Assembly (NCBI GenBank): GCA_905221605.1
Contig: CAJNDS010000089.1
Span: forward strand, 1 to 64,000
DNA from: Symbiodinium natans
Lineage: Eukaryota; Sar; Dinophyceae; Suessiales; Symbiodiniaceae
Direction of reading: 5' to 3'
DNA length: 64,000 bases
Notes under the pieces: generated by a model
Told to the model about the DNA's origin: nothing
What the model saw: only the letters and a program-made list of their open reading frames with translations
The model's database searches: none
Shown: in pieces, positions 22,300 through 35,082 of the stretch
How positions within the stretch are numbered: the stretch's first letter is position 1
How the letters are laid out: the number at the start of each line of letters is the position of its first letter
Made by a program: the position numbers and the translations under genes

Positions 22300-23590
22300 T
22301 GACCATTGCAAGGAGACTGCGAGCAGTTCGTGGAAAGACGGTCTTTTTGGCCTGGGCGGCGGCACGAGCTCAATGGCTGAAGGCCAGGGAGCAATCTGTG
22401 TGTTTTTGGATTCAAGCCATTGAGACTCCTTTTCAGGAGAGGCACGGCAGGGGCGCAGACCTTCAGGCAGGGTGCGTGGTGTAGAGCTCAATCTGCGCGA
22501 CTACACCTCACGACTGCAGGGTCCAATCCACTGCTTCAGCTCAGCATCTTCGGCGCGAGGCCGTGGGCTGAGGAGAATTGAGGAAATGTTTCCTGACTCC
22601 GTGAAGATCGTGAAGCGCACAGGACTTCGACGGCCCCGATTGAGCCCTTGGAGAGCACCGAGACGGATCGCGCCAACTCTGCTCTGAATCTGGTGATGAC
22701 ACCTGCAGACACCGAGAGACATTCACCTTGATGCACACATCCTCGGCTTCGGGGTGTTGCCAGGACCAAACGCGGCCGCGGCGCAAACAGCGGAGAGGAA
22801 AGGAGGATGGTCAGAAGGGTGACCTTGAGAATGAGCTCGAGAACAAGCAGGCCAGACAGAAATGGTGCACATTTAGCATTTCGTGGCATCTCCTGCTTGC
22901 ACGGCAGTGCTACGTATCCGAAAAGATGTGCGGTGAGGACAGCAAGCGCGACAGACGTCGACGCAGGAGAAAAGGGCATGAGGAAAGCGGCTGTGGGGAC
23001 AGCGACGAGAAGGAGGTAGACCAGGAGGCAGGCAATCCAAGCTGATGCTGTGAAGAGCTGCACATATCAGAGGCGTCAACAGTGAGGAAGCAGGTTCATT
23101 GCACGATGTGGTGCGCCCAACATGCAGCCCTCTCGCTGCGAGATCACACCACATGGACATCGACGTCGGCGTGCAAGGAGGAAAGACAAGACAGTGGAGG
23201 ACAGTGACGACAGTCCGCTTGCTGAGAACGTCAAGTCGCAGGACAGGGATGTCTAAGGGCATCAAGTGCAGTATGGCTAACAGGAACGTGAGAGCGAGCA
23301 AGACCTTTTGCCTGATGAATTCTGACTGGAGTCAGGAGACCAGGCGGCGACGTGCAGGTCGACGAGGAGCTGGGAGCCGTGCTGGGGACGGCACTCTTGA
23401 CAGCGAGAAGAGCCAGGCAGACACCTCTGACCGTCTTTGTGCTTAAGAAGTGCCTGAGATGTGACCCTCATTGCTTGCTTCGCAGGATGAGAGCTGCAGT
23501 GAAGATTCATACAGTTACAGCAACGACAGCGCTGACAGCAACTCAGACGGGTCAGATGCAGAGAAGTCCGAGAAGAGGTATCTGAAACTT
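22300..23590 (+). CDS. candidate multi-exon gene for a charged, low-complexity protein
   Basis: Several + strand segments look like exons. About 22302-22395 reads IARRLRAVRGKTVFLAWAAA then RAQWLKAREQS, like one Sfi1/IQ-type helical repeat. Four later segments each pair an arginine-rich run with an acidic stretch: near 22766 (RPRRKQRRGKEDG), 22932 (EDSKRDRRRRRRKGHEESG), 23165 (RRRRARRKDKTVEDSDDS) and 23340 (ETRRRRAGRRGAG...LDSEKSQADTSD). A last one, after TTCGCAG at 23487, is Ser/Asp-rich (DESCSEDSYSYSNDSADSNS). Several start after AG and end before a possible donor, but the chain of joins is not established. The product would be mostly disordered and possibly nuclear. The hydrophobic open frame on the opposite strand is the antisense of this charged sequence. 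Confidence 0.35.
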
Positions 23591-24190
23591 GCCTGCATGT
23601 CCAAGCCGTGGCATGGCTCGGCTTCACAGAAACATTGTTGAGCCTTCAATTGCAAGACTGAGGATTCCAAACAGCTCACAAGTTTCCCTGGAGACCGCCA
23701 AGTCATCGCACTTCCTCCCCAGGTGTGGGTTGATTTGCCGCATGTCTTGCCAGCCGGAGATTCCCTGAACAGGTGTGCCCAGAGTTCTCTCTTCTTTGGC
23801 CAGCGGCGCTCTGCTCGCAGGCAACCTGCAGGGTTCATGGCTTGAAGATGTCAAACGCCTGATCAGAGTTCCTTCCGAATTCGGAGGGTCTCCGACTTTG
23901 TGCGATTCCGGGGGGCAAGCAGGGAAAATCTGTCCACCTGAAAACGGATACCGATGCGCGCTGCATTGGGCCGCTACGTGCGCCACACCTGCAGTTGCCA
24001 TGTGATCTTTTGGAACGTCTCTAAGAGTACAGGACATCTCAACCCTTCCAGCCTGATACCCTCATTGGACTCTGTGTTGCTGCAAGCTCTCGGGCAAGAT
24101 TTAAGCTGCACAACCGCGTACTGTATCAAGAACCGGCTTGTTTGGAGCCGTGAAGCATGTTGCTTGCGTTAAACGTGTCTGGCGTTCTCA
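23591..24190. other. no supported gene
   Basis: Only short frames without a family match. It may be intron between the neighbouring candidate exons. Confidence 0.35.
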
Positions 24191-24211
24191 ACTTGAGTTT
24201 TCTGTTGCAGT

Positions 24212-24418
24212 CTCCTCGGCAGATGTGGCAAGGCCAGGGGTCGAGTTGCGCCAAGTCGAGGCGACGGGCCTGGCAGCCCGCCGCAGACAGTTGGAGCTGG
24301 AGCCATGTGACCAGCATCGATCGGGGTAGCGATGGTGGTAGGGATGCCGCTGACTCATCGTTCTCCAGCTTGTCTTTCCAGGAGATGCGCGACTGCCTCC
24401 TCGAGCTGCAGGCACAGG
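24212..24418 (+). CDS. candidate coiled-coil exons
   Basis: One + frame after TTGCAG reads SSADVARPGVELRQVEATGL then AARRRQLELE. A second, after CTTTCCAG at about 24382, reads EMRDCLLELQAQG. Both are helical and charged. They may extend the candidate gene ending at 23590. No family is recognised. Confidence 0.3.
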
Positions 24419-24444
24419 GCATGCGGGTGTCCTGCCATTGGCAT

Positions 24445-24985
24445 TCATGTCCGTGACGTCTGCAGGCAGGCTGCGACGAGCTCTCTGACAGCGCAGCGTT
24501 CGGATGGCCGGGTAAGGAGCACGATGGCCACCAGCCTGCTTGTGCTCGTCTTTACTTGGCTACTGCTGTCCATGAGTTACCAAACAACTTCCCCGTTGGA
24601 CGTCTCGAACAGTTTCTACTGTCTAAGCATTGTGTACCCAGACACTCCCTCTCTCCCTCTTTCCCTCTTTCTCTCCCTCCCTCCCTCCCACATCTCTATC
24701 CGTAGACAACTGTCCTTCATTCGCGAGTTCGATCATGTTGCGCACCCCTGGAAGCCGCAGCCAGCTGGCATTTTGCCTGCGTATTTGTGAACGAGCATGC
24801 CAGATAGGCAAGGAGCCTCGCATTGAGGAGGGCTTCCACTTCGCTGAAACGACGCCGAAGTGCGCCGTCTGTGAGCAGCCTTCTGGCACTTCTGGCTTCG
24901 TCCCACTCCGCTCGAGCAGCAAACGGACGGCTGCAAAGCGTGTGTTGCGCAGAGAATTTCAACCAAAGCGTGGCGTCGGGGCGAG
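24445..24985. other. no supported gene; pyrimidine-rich stretch
   Basis: Contains a CT-rich low-complexity stretch (about 24648-24692). Nothing else is seen. Confidence 0.4.
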
Positions 24986-25300
24986 GGACGGCCCAGAAGC
25001 AAACAATCACTACAGTGCAGAAGCGATACTCTGATTCCGTGCAGTGAAGTACCGCTATCGGCATGCAAATTTAGGGTTTTGGGTCAGTTGAATGTGCGAG
25101 GGAAGGCCCACAAGCAAAGAATCATTGTAGTGCAGAAGTGATACTTGAATTCTGGGCGTGGCTATAGACAAGCAAAGTTGGGGTTCGGGGTGGCGAGGAA
25201 AGGCCCAGAAGCAAAGAGTGCCGAAGCGACACGTTGATTCCGGGCGTTCAATGTCGCTATCGGGATGCAAGTTTTGGGGGCAGTAGAATTTGCGAGGGCC
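24986..25300. repeat. three diverged copies of a repeat of about 100 bases
   Basis: The core ggccca(g/c)aagcaaa recurs at about 24988, 25105 and 25201. Each copy is followed at a similar distance by a gtgcagaag(c/t)gata-like segment, a gattcc/gaattc-g(t/g)gc segment and, in copies 1 and 3, gctatcgg(c/g)atgcaa. The spacings are about 117 and 96 bases, so copies have gained or lost internal sequence. Confidence 0.7.
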
Positions 25301-25551
25301 CCCACCCTCCCATCCTTTCCCCCCCCAAATCCACCCCCCCCCCCCCATTTACCCCTCACATCCTCGCCCCCACCCCCGCTGCAGTGATGTGTCGGCTGAC
25401 CGGCTACTCAGCCGATCAGCCGCTCAGCCAATCAGACGATCAGCCAATCAGCCGATCGGCTTGGTTTCTAAGCGCCTTCCGAGCCAGAGGGTAAGGCTGC
25501 AAGGCCCATGGCCTACTGGCAAGTGCATGGGCTGTGCTCTACCACCTCTCT

Positions 25552-25583
<32 letters not shown>

Positions 25584-28500
25584 TCTCACTCCTTCACCTC
25601 CTTTTCCCATCATTTTTTTTTTCCTTCCCTCCCTCCTCTCCGTTTCCCTCCTCTCCCTATCCCCGTTTGCCTTCGTTGCGGGGACTACCTGGCCATCTGC
25701 TCCTGAAAAGGACAGCCTCTGCTTAGCAAGCCACGCATGAGACTTGGCAGGAGTTGGAACGACTGCACCATCTCTGTCGTTGTGCCGTTGATGGTCTCTG
25801 TGATGTCTACAAGGCGCCGAGGGCTGCTCTGCGGTGTTCGACTGTGACCTTGCACCATTTTCCCATCCGAAACTGGCTGCAAAGCTGCTTTCGGAGGAGC
25901 TCCTGGCCGCAGAGCGCCCGCGAACTCCGCAGGGTCTGCAGCAGGTGGGCTGCGTTTGCCAGCATTTGAGCGGCCTGGAGACGAAGATTTCCGTGTGATC
26001 TTTTGCAGGAGCAGGCGCAGCTGCATGAGATGCTGCGATTGTGTCGAAAGGCACCGTCTATCAGGGTCTGAGGAGTCTTGGGGTTGAAATGGGGTTTTGA
26101 CTGCATGATACTGCATCCGCAAGAGCCGCTTGGAGCACGACCAGGCAGTCCGCCGAGTGGCCGAGCTGCGTCGCCTCTGTCGGAGCAAGGATTGGAAATG
26201 GCTGAAGACGCACGCACCTTGGGAGCAGGTGGGCGGATCCGGGCTTCGCCGAACTTCGCTGTGCATCCTGGATTTCTAAGCACTTTGCACCACACTGTCC
26301 ACACTGTCTCTCACTGACATTCCCTGTCAGCTTACGGCCCCCCTGGCTTCGCCGCGGACAGTGCGGGCAACCCCGTGCCTCGACGGCAGCCTAAAGCATT
26401 GTTTGTCGGCGTGGACATCGCATGCTCTCGGCCCCCTGGCCAAAGCTGCATGCACTGCAACGGTTCAGCAGTCTGGAGGGTGCAGATGTCAAACTCGCCT
26501 AACTTTCGCTCCTTTCCTGGCGTCAGTGGTCGCCATGTCAAGGCTATTTAGGATGGGTCAACAACAGGAAGATGTTCCTGAAGGCGACAGGTATGGCGTG
26601 TTGGCAAGGTGCAGACGTCATAGGACTTGAGCTGGGGTTGTAGCGGCAAGGGAACGCGCGGGCTCCGAAGACAAGCTTACATTCTCCCCATCGTGGGGGC
26701 AAACTTGGGCTCCTCTTGCGGAACACACCAGAAATGGAAGAAGGGGCAAGTGTTGCAGCCGTACGTGGCCTCTGGTACGAAGGGCCTGATGTGCTCGTTT
26801 TTGTCTGCAGAAGGTCAAGCTGGGGTCGTCAACCATTTGATGTTGACCCAGCCGCCATATTCAGGAAGAAGCCCTTTTCATGCTTGGCGGAGAGCCTGGC
26901 AGAGGACTGTTGCTGATTGCTCTCCGACATTCTCCGACACTCAATCTCTGATCAGTCATGCTCCTGCACACTTTGAGGACCCTGCCTTGCCCTGGATCGG
27001 ACTGGAAGGTGGGGCCCCCTGGCACACGGCGTCCGCCGGACCCTCAGACATCTGCAGCTTCTCGAGACCTCCCGCTTCCCCCACATCTTAAATAGTCCTC
27101 GCAGCAAGTTGTGCAGGTGGCTTCCATCGCTTCCATCGCGTCCGTCGACTCGGGCGCCTTCTTCGGAGGACAGGGCCTGTCGTCTACCCTATCCGGCTTC
27201 CTGGCTATACTTGATGCTGTTGGTGTCGCCTCAACGTGAATGCACGAGTTTCTTGTGAGTCTTGGATGGGATTATGAGTTTAAGTTGGTTTCCCCTTCCT
27301 GCACTTGCCCTGATGGAGTGCAGTGAAGGGTCGACAGCATCTCTCCGCACCTGGAACGACGACCTCCGGCTCTTCCCGGAGTTCTGCCAGGACACCTTGC
27401 AGGCCGGAGACTTGCTTGAACCCTCTCGAATCAAACCTCTGGCCGTGCAGAGAGATGCCGGATCACATGCAGCTTCACCGCAGCTTTGATGAACAGCTAA
27501 CATCTGCCATGCAGAGACAAGATGTGCATGATGCATCGCTACAAGATGCAGTGCGTTGGATGTGCATGATGCATCGTTACAAGTAGGCTTCGAGGTTCTC
27601 TAAACGACGCAGAATCGCAGCCAGGAAGCCGGGCAGTCACGGGACCGATGGTCCCAGGAGAAGGAGCGAAAATCTCTTTGTGGCCCGTACCAAACAGGCA
27701 CGATGGGACATTGTTTGGTGATTTCTCATTAACTGTAGCAACGTCGATCCTGCCAGGACAGTGCTCAGCTCGCTGTCCCTTCGGCTTGCAGCACCGCTGC
27801 GTGCATTGCAGAGGTGCCCTTTAGCAAACTGTTGCAAGCCTGGAGCTGTCCAAGAGAGATCGGCGAGATCTTTCAAATCCTTCATGTTTTGCTGGCTTCC
27901 TCGCACGAGGCCGCCATGCTGCGAAGGACTGCCGCCCCACGAAGGCACTGCCCAAAGCCGCACAAATGCCCCTGCACACGAGGCCTTAAAGGTTGGGCAC
28001 AGGCTTGAGAAGGGACCGTACAAACGGCTTTAGGCAAGGGTTGGTAAAGGCAAAGCCGGACCAGGTCGTCAGGTCAGTGGCGCCGCGCAAGAAGCCTGGG
28101 TCGAGCCTGAAAGTCGTGAGCGAGGCTGGAGCCACAAACTTGCGCGCAAAAGGATGCAAAAGGCATAGGTGGCAAACGTCACGTAAGTTGCAGCTACAGA
28201 CTGTGAGCGCCCAACAACCTTAGCATCCCACAAAAGCGCTTCAGCCATAAAATGGTTCAGCCAGAAGTCCGAACCTTAGTGACCCTGCTACTGATATTGA
28301 AAACCAGGTTCGGCAACGAAATGCCACTTTTGGCCGGCGGAGAGGCATGGAGCGCATGTCAGGCGTGGCATTGGGGTTGCATCGGGTTGTGTCTGGGCTT
28401 CCCCGTGTTTGCCCTTGAACGTGACGTGGTCTCCGAGCCGACGGCCAAGCCTCAGGTGGGTCGTCCTCCGAGGACCTGGAGATCTGTGGGACGATGGATC

Positions 28501-29525
28501 ATCGGTACTTGCAGGCCAACCTCGTCAAGCGTGCTTCCATGGCGGCCGCCTTGCCTGCACTTTGGTGTTGAAGGTTCTAGAGGTGGGGCAGATAGGTGGG
28601 GAAACATCGGGCTTGGCGACAGTGTCGACATGTACTTGTGCTGAGTAGCTGCATGTGGGTAGCCGCAGTCCTTGGAAGAACTTACATCTGAACAGGTCAA
28701 AAGCCTCATGTTGCTCCTCGCCCGGCTGCCCAGCGCAGCCCGCGTCGATGACTTCCCACGCCTGGAAGGCTTCGTGCGCTCCTTCGAGGACTGAGCGCAG
28801 CACAGTCGTGGGGTTATTTGCGAGTTCCCTTGCGCTATGGCCCTTCCTGCTGCCACTAGCGGAAACTGTCCTTGCAGGGGGTTAGCGTGTGCTGAGTGCA
28901 ACTTGAACATACAGAACCTTTCTGAGCGACGCAAAGGGAGCAAAGGGAGCCTGGGGTTCGCCCAATTCTGCAACTTGTCGTAGCTACTTGCACCGTTGCG
29001 CCATCATCTCGAGAGCTAGTGCCGACGAATTCTGGCTCGATCCTTGAAATCCTGGGGCCCGCAGGACCAGGAGCGGCGGAAGAAGGCCAAGGAGCCCAAG
29101 GAGCCCAAGCAGACGGAGGCAAGGGGAAGCATGTCAGCCATGGAGGTCTCGATTCCCAAGAGTCGAGCTGACAGAATCCGAGGTAGGATCAGGGGGGGCC
29201 CTTATTACAGGGAACCCTTCTTAAGCCTCTTTTGGCTCTCTTAAACAGGGGGTCGTCCCCAAAAATCCCCGTAATCCGGCCCCCCCATGTACATAACACT
29301 GATCCTGCCAGGGCGACTCACGCCTCCAAGCTGTGTCCTTCCACCTTCGGCGAGGCATGGCCAGGCCGGCCTTTCAACAAAGCACTTCGAGAACCTTTCA
29401 CAAGCTTTCACAACCTTCAGCGATCCTGCATACAGAGCTCTTTGAAGCTCAGTTCCTTACAAGTCCATCCAGTTCTTGACACCAAAGCTGCGGTGTTTGA
29501 TCGCCGAGAATCGGATTTTGCCTGA
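25301..29525. other. no supported gene; low-complexity tracts and possible isolated exons
   Basis: Includes a C-rich tract (25316-25375), a short array of gatcagcc-type units (about 25405-25460), a perfect (CAT)10 run (25553-25583) and pyrimidine-rich sequence to about 25675. Segments that read like exons but have no partners are about 27325-27420 (TASLRTWNDDLRLFPEFCQD) and 29044-29165 (a Lys/Glu-rich stretch with QERRKKAKEPKEPKQTE). Confidence 0.4.
25553..25583. repeat. (CAT)n microsatellite
   Basis: Ten perfect CAT/ATC units. Confidence 0.98.
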
Positions 29526-29744
29526 GGATATGATGTTGGTGCACTTTGCGAACAAGACATCTTTGATGGGGATCAGCTTGTACATTTCTCGTTAACGATC
29601 CGGGATGCCGGTCTTAAGGACGGTGGTGATTCCCATATTTCTGTTGGTGAAGTTGCCATAGCAACCAAAGACTCACCAATTGGCCGAAGAGCGGCCAGTG
29701 GCCACGTTGTGGACCAGTTTGTCGAACATGTCGCATCATACTGA
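29526..29744 (+). CDS. candidate terminal exon of unknown gene
   Basis: After CCTGAG the frame reads YDVGALCEQDIFDGDQLVHF, then SLTIRDAGLKDGGDSHISVG and EVAIATKDSPIGRRAASGHV, and ends VDQFVEHVASY-stop at 29742-29744. The mix of residues, with alternating hydrophobic and charged positions and Asp/Gly turns, looks like a folded beta-rich domain. The opposite strand is also open over this stretch (29573-30214) but reads as low-complexity Ser/Thr/His sequence. No family is recognised. Confidence 0.4.
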   Translation, partial: GYDVGALCEQDIFDGDQLVHFSLTIRDAGLKDGGDSHISVGEVAIATKDSPIGRRAASGHVVDQFVEHVASY

Positions 29745-32700
29745 GTTGCTGAGGCGGTTGGTGTATAGGGAATGATCAGATGGCAACATTGCGGGGTATG
29801 GGTGCTCTCATGAAGCAGGCAAGCAAACTGGTGTGACTGGTGCATGTTCATAGCCTGAAGCCCAAGGTCGTACCAGATTGCGAAGCGTGCAGAATAAAGA
29901 CTGTCACGACTATGCAAAGCATTGCAAAGTTGGGTTGAGAAGATGGTCTCGCCTCCCGGAGCCCTGAGAAACAAAGCAGACGAACAAAGCAGCACCTCTC
30001 CTCTCGCTTTCTTTGTTTCTTTGCAGTTTACGCCTCGCCGCTGTCTGCCTGGCCACCGGACACCTCCGAAGGACTGGTCCAAGGCAGGTACATTCATTAT
30101 ATTCATTGTCAAACAGGGTCCCCTGGAAGAGTCAGGTTGTTGTTTTTGCACGCTGGTTGCCACGTGTCCTTTTGGAGCTTGGATTGGGTAGACTCGGCTC
30201 ATACGCGCCCCCAACTTTCAGAACAAGCTGAAGCTACCTCTGCCGAGCAACCACAATACAGATCGAATAGCAACTTTGTTCAGAATTCAAGCAGGCGCAC
30301 CCACAGAGTTATCTGGTTCCATTTGCAGAACATCTGTTCGAGCAGCTTTTAAGCTTAGAGCGGGGCGAATGGTGGGATCATGTTGAGTTCGGAGGGGGGT
30401 GTATTCGACAAGTTTAGCGGGGAAGTATAGTTGTGAGCGAGTTGAAGTTTGCCTCCGGACCTCAAAACCTCGGACATTCGGGTGTCAGGTTGCATCTGGT
30501 CATGCAATGTTTGGGGTTGGGGAGGAGGGGGGGTGTGGGTTTCGGAGGGTGCGGGGATGTGCGGGGCTTTGGGCCCTTGACCAGGTGGCTCCGAGGGTTT
30601 GCTGCTGGGACAAGTCGGAGAAGGGCCAAGCCATGAAAGCCACGGGCTGGGTCACACCAGTAGGCTGCCAGTAGGCATCAGCAGGCCGACCGAGTGCTGG
30701 TGTTGTGTTGACACGTCTTGGGGAACTGAGAGCTTGCTTTCAGAAGTGGCCTTGCTTGCCAGTGCGGCAAGTTTCGCAAGTCAATGGTGATTGGAAGACC
30801 ATCGCTGCATGTCCCGAGGTTGGTGGAAGTCGCAGTGGTGCGAGCACGCCAACAGGTCAATTTCTCAGGTCTCTTGCTTTTATCGAAGCTTCGATTGCGG
30901 ATCAATATGTTGGATTGCTGGTTGCACACACCGCCAACTACTATCACACACACCGGCACTGGATCTGCTGCGTATCAGATCCAGCAAGGATGTCTGCAAG
31001 CCGAATCAATCCGAGTCAAGGTGTGGGAGCATATGACACTGCAAAGGAAGCCGCTGCATCCAGGGGAGAACCGACAGACAACTCAGGCAGAAGGGCACTG
31101 GGCTGTGGAAGCACAAGAGGGAATTTTTTTCTTGCAGAATTTTTGCCAGATCATTCTGGATCATCTTGAAGTGGGCAAATTGGCGTGCGCACCGAGAAAG
31201 GCACCTGCAGTTCGATGCCGACACATCCACGTATCATTTTCGAATGTCCGTCCCTGGGATGCGCAGAAGGGGACACGTGAACACGGCGTTCGGGGGCGGC
31301 TATAACACGAGGTCTCGATTTTGAAGTTGACCTCAAAAGCAACAAGCCCCCCCACCCCCTCCAAAAAAGATATTATTTCAGGACTCCTCCATCAGATGGC
31401 CTAATTTCAAAGAGTCCCTGAAAAGTGTTTTTTGATTTTTTTTTTTTTTTTTTTGTGTGTTTTTGTCGTTTTGGTTTTCCCTACGGATTTGGTGGACCGA
31501 AGCCCGAAAAAACAAACCGGTGTGGTTTGGATAGAGACTTTCAATGAATTCTAGCATCGATCCACTTACTCTGTGCCCGCTAGGCCAGATCTGCAGGATC
31601 TGATGTTGCAAGTCTATACCATCCATGAGGAACCAGTGGCTCCTCAGTATGGGGATACCCGCACTGCTTATTGAAACGCCTTCAGGCAAGGACATGAAAG
31701 CACCCCCCCCCCCGCTCGATCAGAGACAGAGCGCAAAGCACCTCCGGCAAGTGTGAAATGAAAGCCTTTCTGGATGGAACCTTTAGGCCAACCGGGCCCT
31801 TCTGCAGTGAGAGATGCAAAGAACGATCTGAGCACAGGGGACTCGCTGCGGCAGGACCGAGCAGCAACGGGCAAAAGCAAGGGCTTGCCGCAACCGGGTG
31901 TAGCACACACCAGTAGGTTGAAGCAGGACCAGCAGGATCACATCTGGCAGCATGCCAGCTTCTGGTTTCTATGACCTTGACGTGTGCGATGCAGAAACTC
32001 CCCGCGTGCGTCGATCTCACGATGCTGAAGATTTTCGCTTCGGACGTGCCATCCGAAGCAAGCACGCGCTCTCGTGCACAACAGCTCGTCCTTTACCAAA
32101 CGGCATGCCTCGGGCCAGGGAAGTCCATCCTCCACCCAAGAATCCTTGCCAAACGCACAGCGACGGTGAGCTCCCATCAATCCGGCCTGTTTAGACCTCC
32201 TCTTTGACGTCACGTCTTCGTGCCGTTTCGACTTGTTGTGGCATGGTCAAGCAGCCTCCCTAGTTTTAAGTTCTTCGCGGGGTGTCGTGTTAAGACGCCC
32301 AAATCTGCACTCTGTAGAGATTACGTTGTCCAGTCTCCTCAAAGCACTGAGATCCTGTCCAAGCGGTTTTCTTGAGAGCAGAGGAGGGGCTGCTGCTTGA
32401 AAACTGCTGGGTTCTCCGAAGCGTTGCTGCCGTTGCAAATCAGGGGCTGCCACGGCGGGCTCGACAATGTTTTGCTTTGCAAATTCGTTCGGAAATGGTT
32501 CTGACTTTCGACGCTTAAGAGCCTGCTGTATTGAGAAGATTACAGACCGCAGGCCCCAGGATGCCGACCAGCACGCTGAGGAGGCTGCCCGAAAGCACGT
32601 GGTCCCGACTTCCAGACGCCAGCAAGGGCATCTGTGATGTGGGAAGACATGCGCCGATCCAATGATGCTATGCCAAATCGGATGCCCCCTCGAACAAAAG

Positions 32701-33550
32701 AATGCTCAGACGATCTCAGACACAACTCCTCGGACGCTAGCTCCCTTTCCGACACCTCTGGTGGCTCTAGCTGTAGCCTGACGTCCGTGTTTTCGCTTCT
32801 TCTGGTGTGAACGAACCTTTGATACGCTTTGCGTCTTTAGCCCGATAGCCCGAGTTCTTAGGCCTAATTCCTGTCAGGTGCAGTCGGGACGGCAAAACAG
32901 ATACGAGACGCAAGATGCAGGACTTAAGACGCCTGCTCGAGCCAAGGTGCTCGACGACCAATGCCAGGCTTGCGCGGGGTGAGTCCACAAACAGGTGCAG
33001 TGCAGAAAAAGAGTACATTGAATGAGTACATGTCTCTTTTCGCCAAGCCGCTCGAAAGAGTACTTTTCTCTTCATTCCACACCGATGATTGAACCAGTGC
33101 CACACTCTCTGCAAGTGCCAGGTGCGGCAAAGACTCCAGAGGCCGAAGCGACGAAGCGGTCCCCAAAGGGGGATTAAATGAAACATTACATGAAACTAAA
33201 ATGCTTTTCGGTGCTCTGCAATGCTTTTCAATGCTTCTTCCCTTGAAAAGACGGAGAGCACGAGAGCACGAATAGCTGTTCGTTCGTTTTCGATATTCCT
33301 TCCATTCCGCTAATGCTGCAGCTATTTCAGCGGTCCGGTCGCGCTGCACTTGCAGTTCCTCAAGCTCATTCTCCGGAGCGCCACTTGGCCATGAAACTGT
33401 CAATGGGTCATCGACTTACAAAGTAGGATGACACTGCTGATGGTGATGCTGATGATGATGGCAACGCATGTTGATGGTCCTAACGTTAAGAATGATCGTC
33501 AAAGCAAAGCAAAGAACCTGAAGCCAAACACCTCTGCGGTCCAATTCAGG
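29745..33550. other. no supported gene
   Basis: Overlapping frames in all phases. A T run of about 17 sits at 31438-31454 and a C run at 31706-31714. Around 30750-30960 one + frame (VNGDWKTIAACPEVGG...FLRSLAFIEASIADQYVGLL) might be coding, but the flanking joins are unclear. Confidence 0.35.
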
Positions 33551-33636
33551 ATGATGCTGTGGTTGGCCCTCCTTCCTCTCGTGGCTGCGTTCGACGAGAC
33601 CTGCATGCTGCAGCAGAGATCCGTCACTGGTCTTCC
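33551..33636 (+). CDS. candidate first exon encoding a signal peptide
   Basis: MMLWLALLPLVAAF followed by DETCMLQQRSVTG is a classic short secretory signal. It lies 1.45 kb upstream of the PAN/Apple exon, which has no signal of its own, so it is a plausible first exon of that gene. An upstream Met at 33428 is in frame, but the signal begins more naturally at 33551. The donor site is not fixed, and GT at about 33631 is one option. Confidence 0.4.
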
Positions 33637-33639
33637 GTT

Positions 33640-35082
33640 AGACTCACGAACCTCTTGCTTAATATCACATGCATACATCAGTTCCGCGCATACTCATGTG
33701 CATATGTGTTTGGGCGTGTGCCAAGTGTAGGTGACAAGTCAAAATGTGCGCACTCTTCTCTCTACTTCACTTTTTTTGGAAAACAACTCTTTGAGTCTTC
33801 TTTCGCCTAGGCGGCAGGGCTGTTTGCAACGAGCGCACAACGCGAAACTTGTTGGAAGGCACCGTTGAACTAGAAGTTGCCGGCTTCGTAACTGCCTCCA
33901 CGAGAAGTGGAAGGATCTGTTCAGAAGTTTGGGGTTCACCCGGCTTCGATTTCGAGACTTCAGGGAGCCACCAACAAAGCATTTTATCCACACGTGCGGT
34001 CCAAAGCCTACCGTAGACAAACGTACCGTTTGCTTTCGTGAGCTTTGTTTTGGGGTTGCACCGTGTGAAGGGGGTAGTTGTGAGGTTTGTGAGAGCTTTT
34101 GCATGCGAGTGTTTCGGGCTTACAGTCTTGTGGGTTTTGGGCTTGCGCGAACGTGTTTGGGCTTGCAAGGCTTTAAAGGAGTAAGGCTTGAGTTTGGGGA
34201 GAGTTTTCGGGTTGCAGTGTTTAGCGTTTACCTTTGGAGGGGAGGTAGCCACCCGCCTCCCCTCCCACCCGCCTCCCCTCCCCTCACCGCCTCCCACCCC
34301 CCTCCCTCCCACCCCTGCAGCCTCCCCGAAAACCCATAAACTTTATGACTTGTGCAAATACGAACAAGGGTGCAATGGCACAGGAGGAAAGGGAAGCAAA
34401 TCCTCCAAGCCCTAAGCCCTAAAGTCCGAGGCGAACATCGAGTTGGTTGCAGAAATCGCTGACCTTCCAGATTGCAGCGCTCCAGCAGCCGTCGAGAGCT
34501 TCTGCCAGAAGGAGGTGCGCAGCAGTGCCCGGCCCCAAACGCTGAACCCGACGAGGTCCTCTTAGCATAGTCTGAGTCATACACAGCTGTTTAAAGCGCA
34601 ATGCGACGTTGGCGTCATCTGCACTTTACCCAGGTTGAGCATCCCCAAGCCGTAGCTTTTCAAGCCCAGACCCCGGAAATCCACACAGGCCTCAAGTCTC
34701 GGTGGCCAAGACCTCCTTGTGCCAGGTGCATCGCGGTGCTTCAGCCAAGGGTTCTACCTGCTCGTTCTCTTGTGGCGCTACTCGGAGGCAATCGGCTTTG
34801 TAATTTAAGTTTGGGGATGCATCAACGTCCTGAAAACCCTGAAAGCCCCATACCGCCCCACATCGCAACCAGTCCCGAGGTTGATGGCTCGGTTTTGGAC
34901 CTGGTCCACGACACCGGAACGCAGTCGGAGCATGCGCTTGCACCAAAGGCGGATGCTTTTCTCAGAGATGTCAGTAGGAGGCTGTGGGAACAGATGCAGA
35001 AGAAGTGACATCCCTTTCACCCTCGTTTTGAAAGCGTCTGGCAGAAGACTCTCTCTTTTTGTCTGTTTTCTTTCATCGTCAG
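33640..35082. other. presumed intron or spacer, with C-rich repeat
   Basis: Contains a cccgcctcccctccc low-complexity tract (34250-34318). A + frame 34601-35008 has no recognisable feature. If the signal-peptide exon belongs to the PAN gene, further small exons may lie here. Confidence 0.35.

Noticed and set aside
22536-23063. - strand frame with several hydrophobic helices, membrane protein-like
   Set aside because: It is the antisense of Arg/Glu/Asp-rich coding-like sequence on the + strand, which gives Leu/Val/Ala-rich shadows. All supported genes are on +.
29573-30214. 213-residue - strand frame
   Set aside because: Low-complexity Ser/Thr/His composition with no family. The + strand reads as a better folded-domain exon over part of it.
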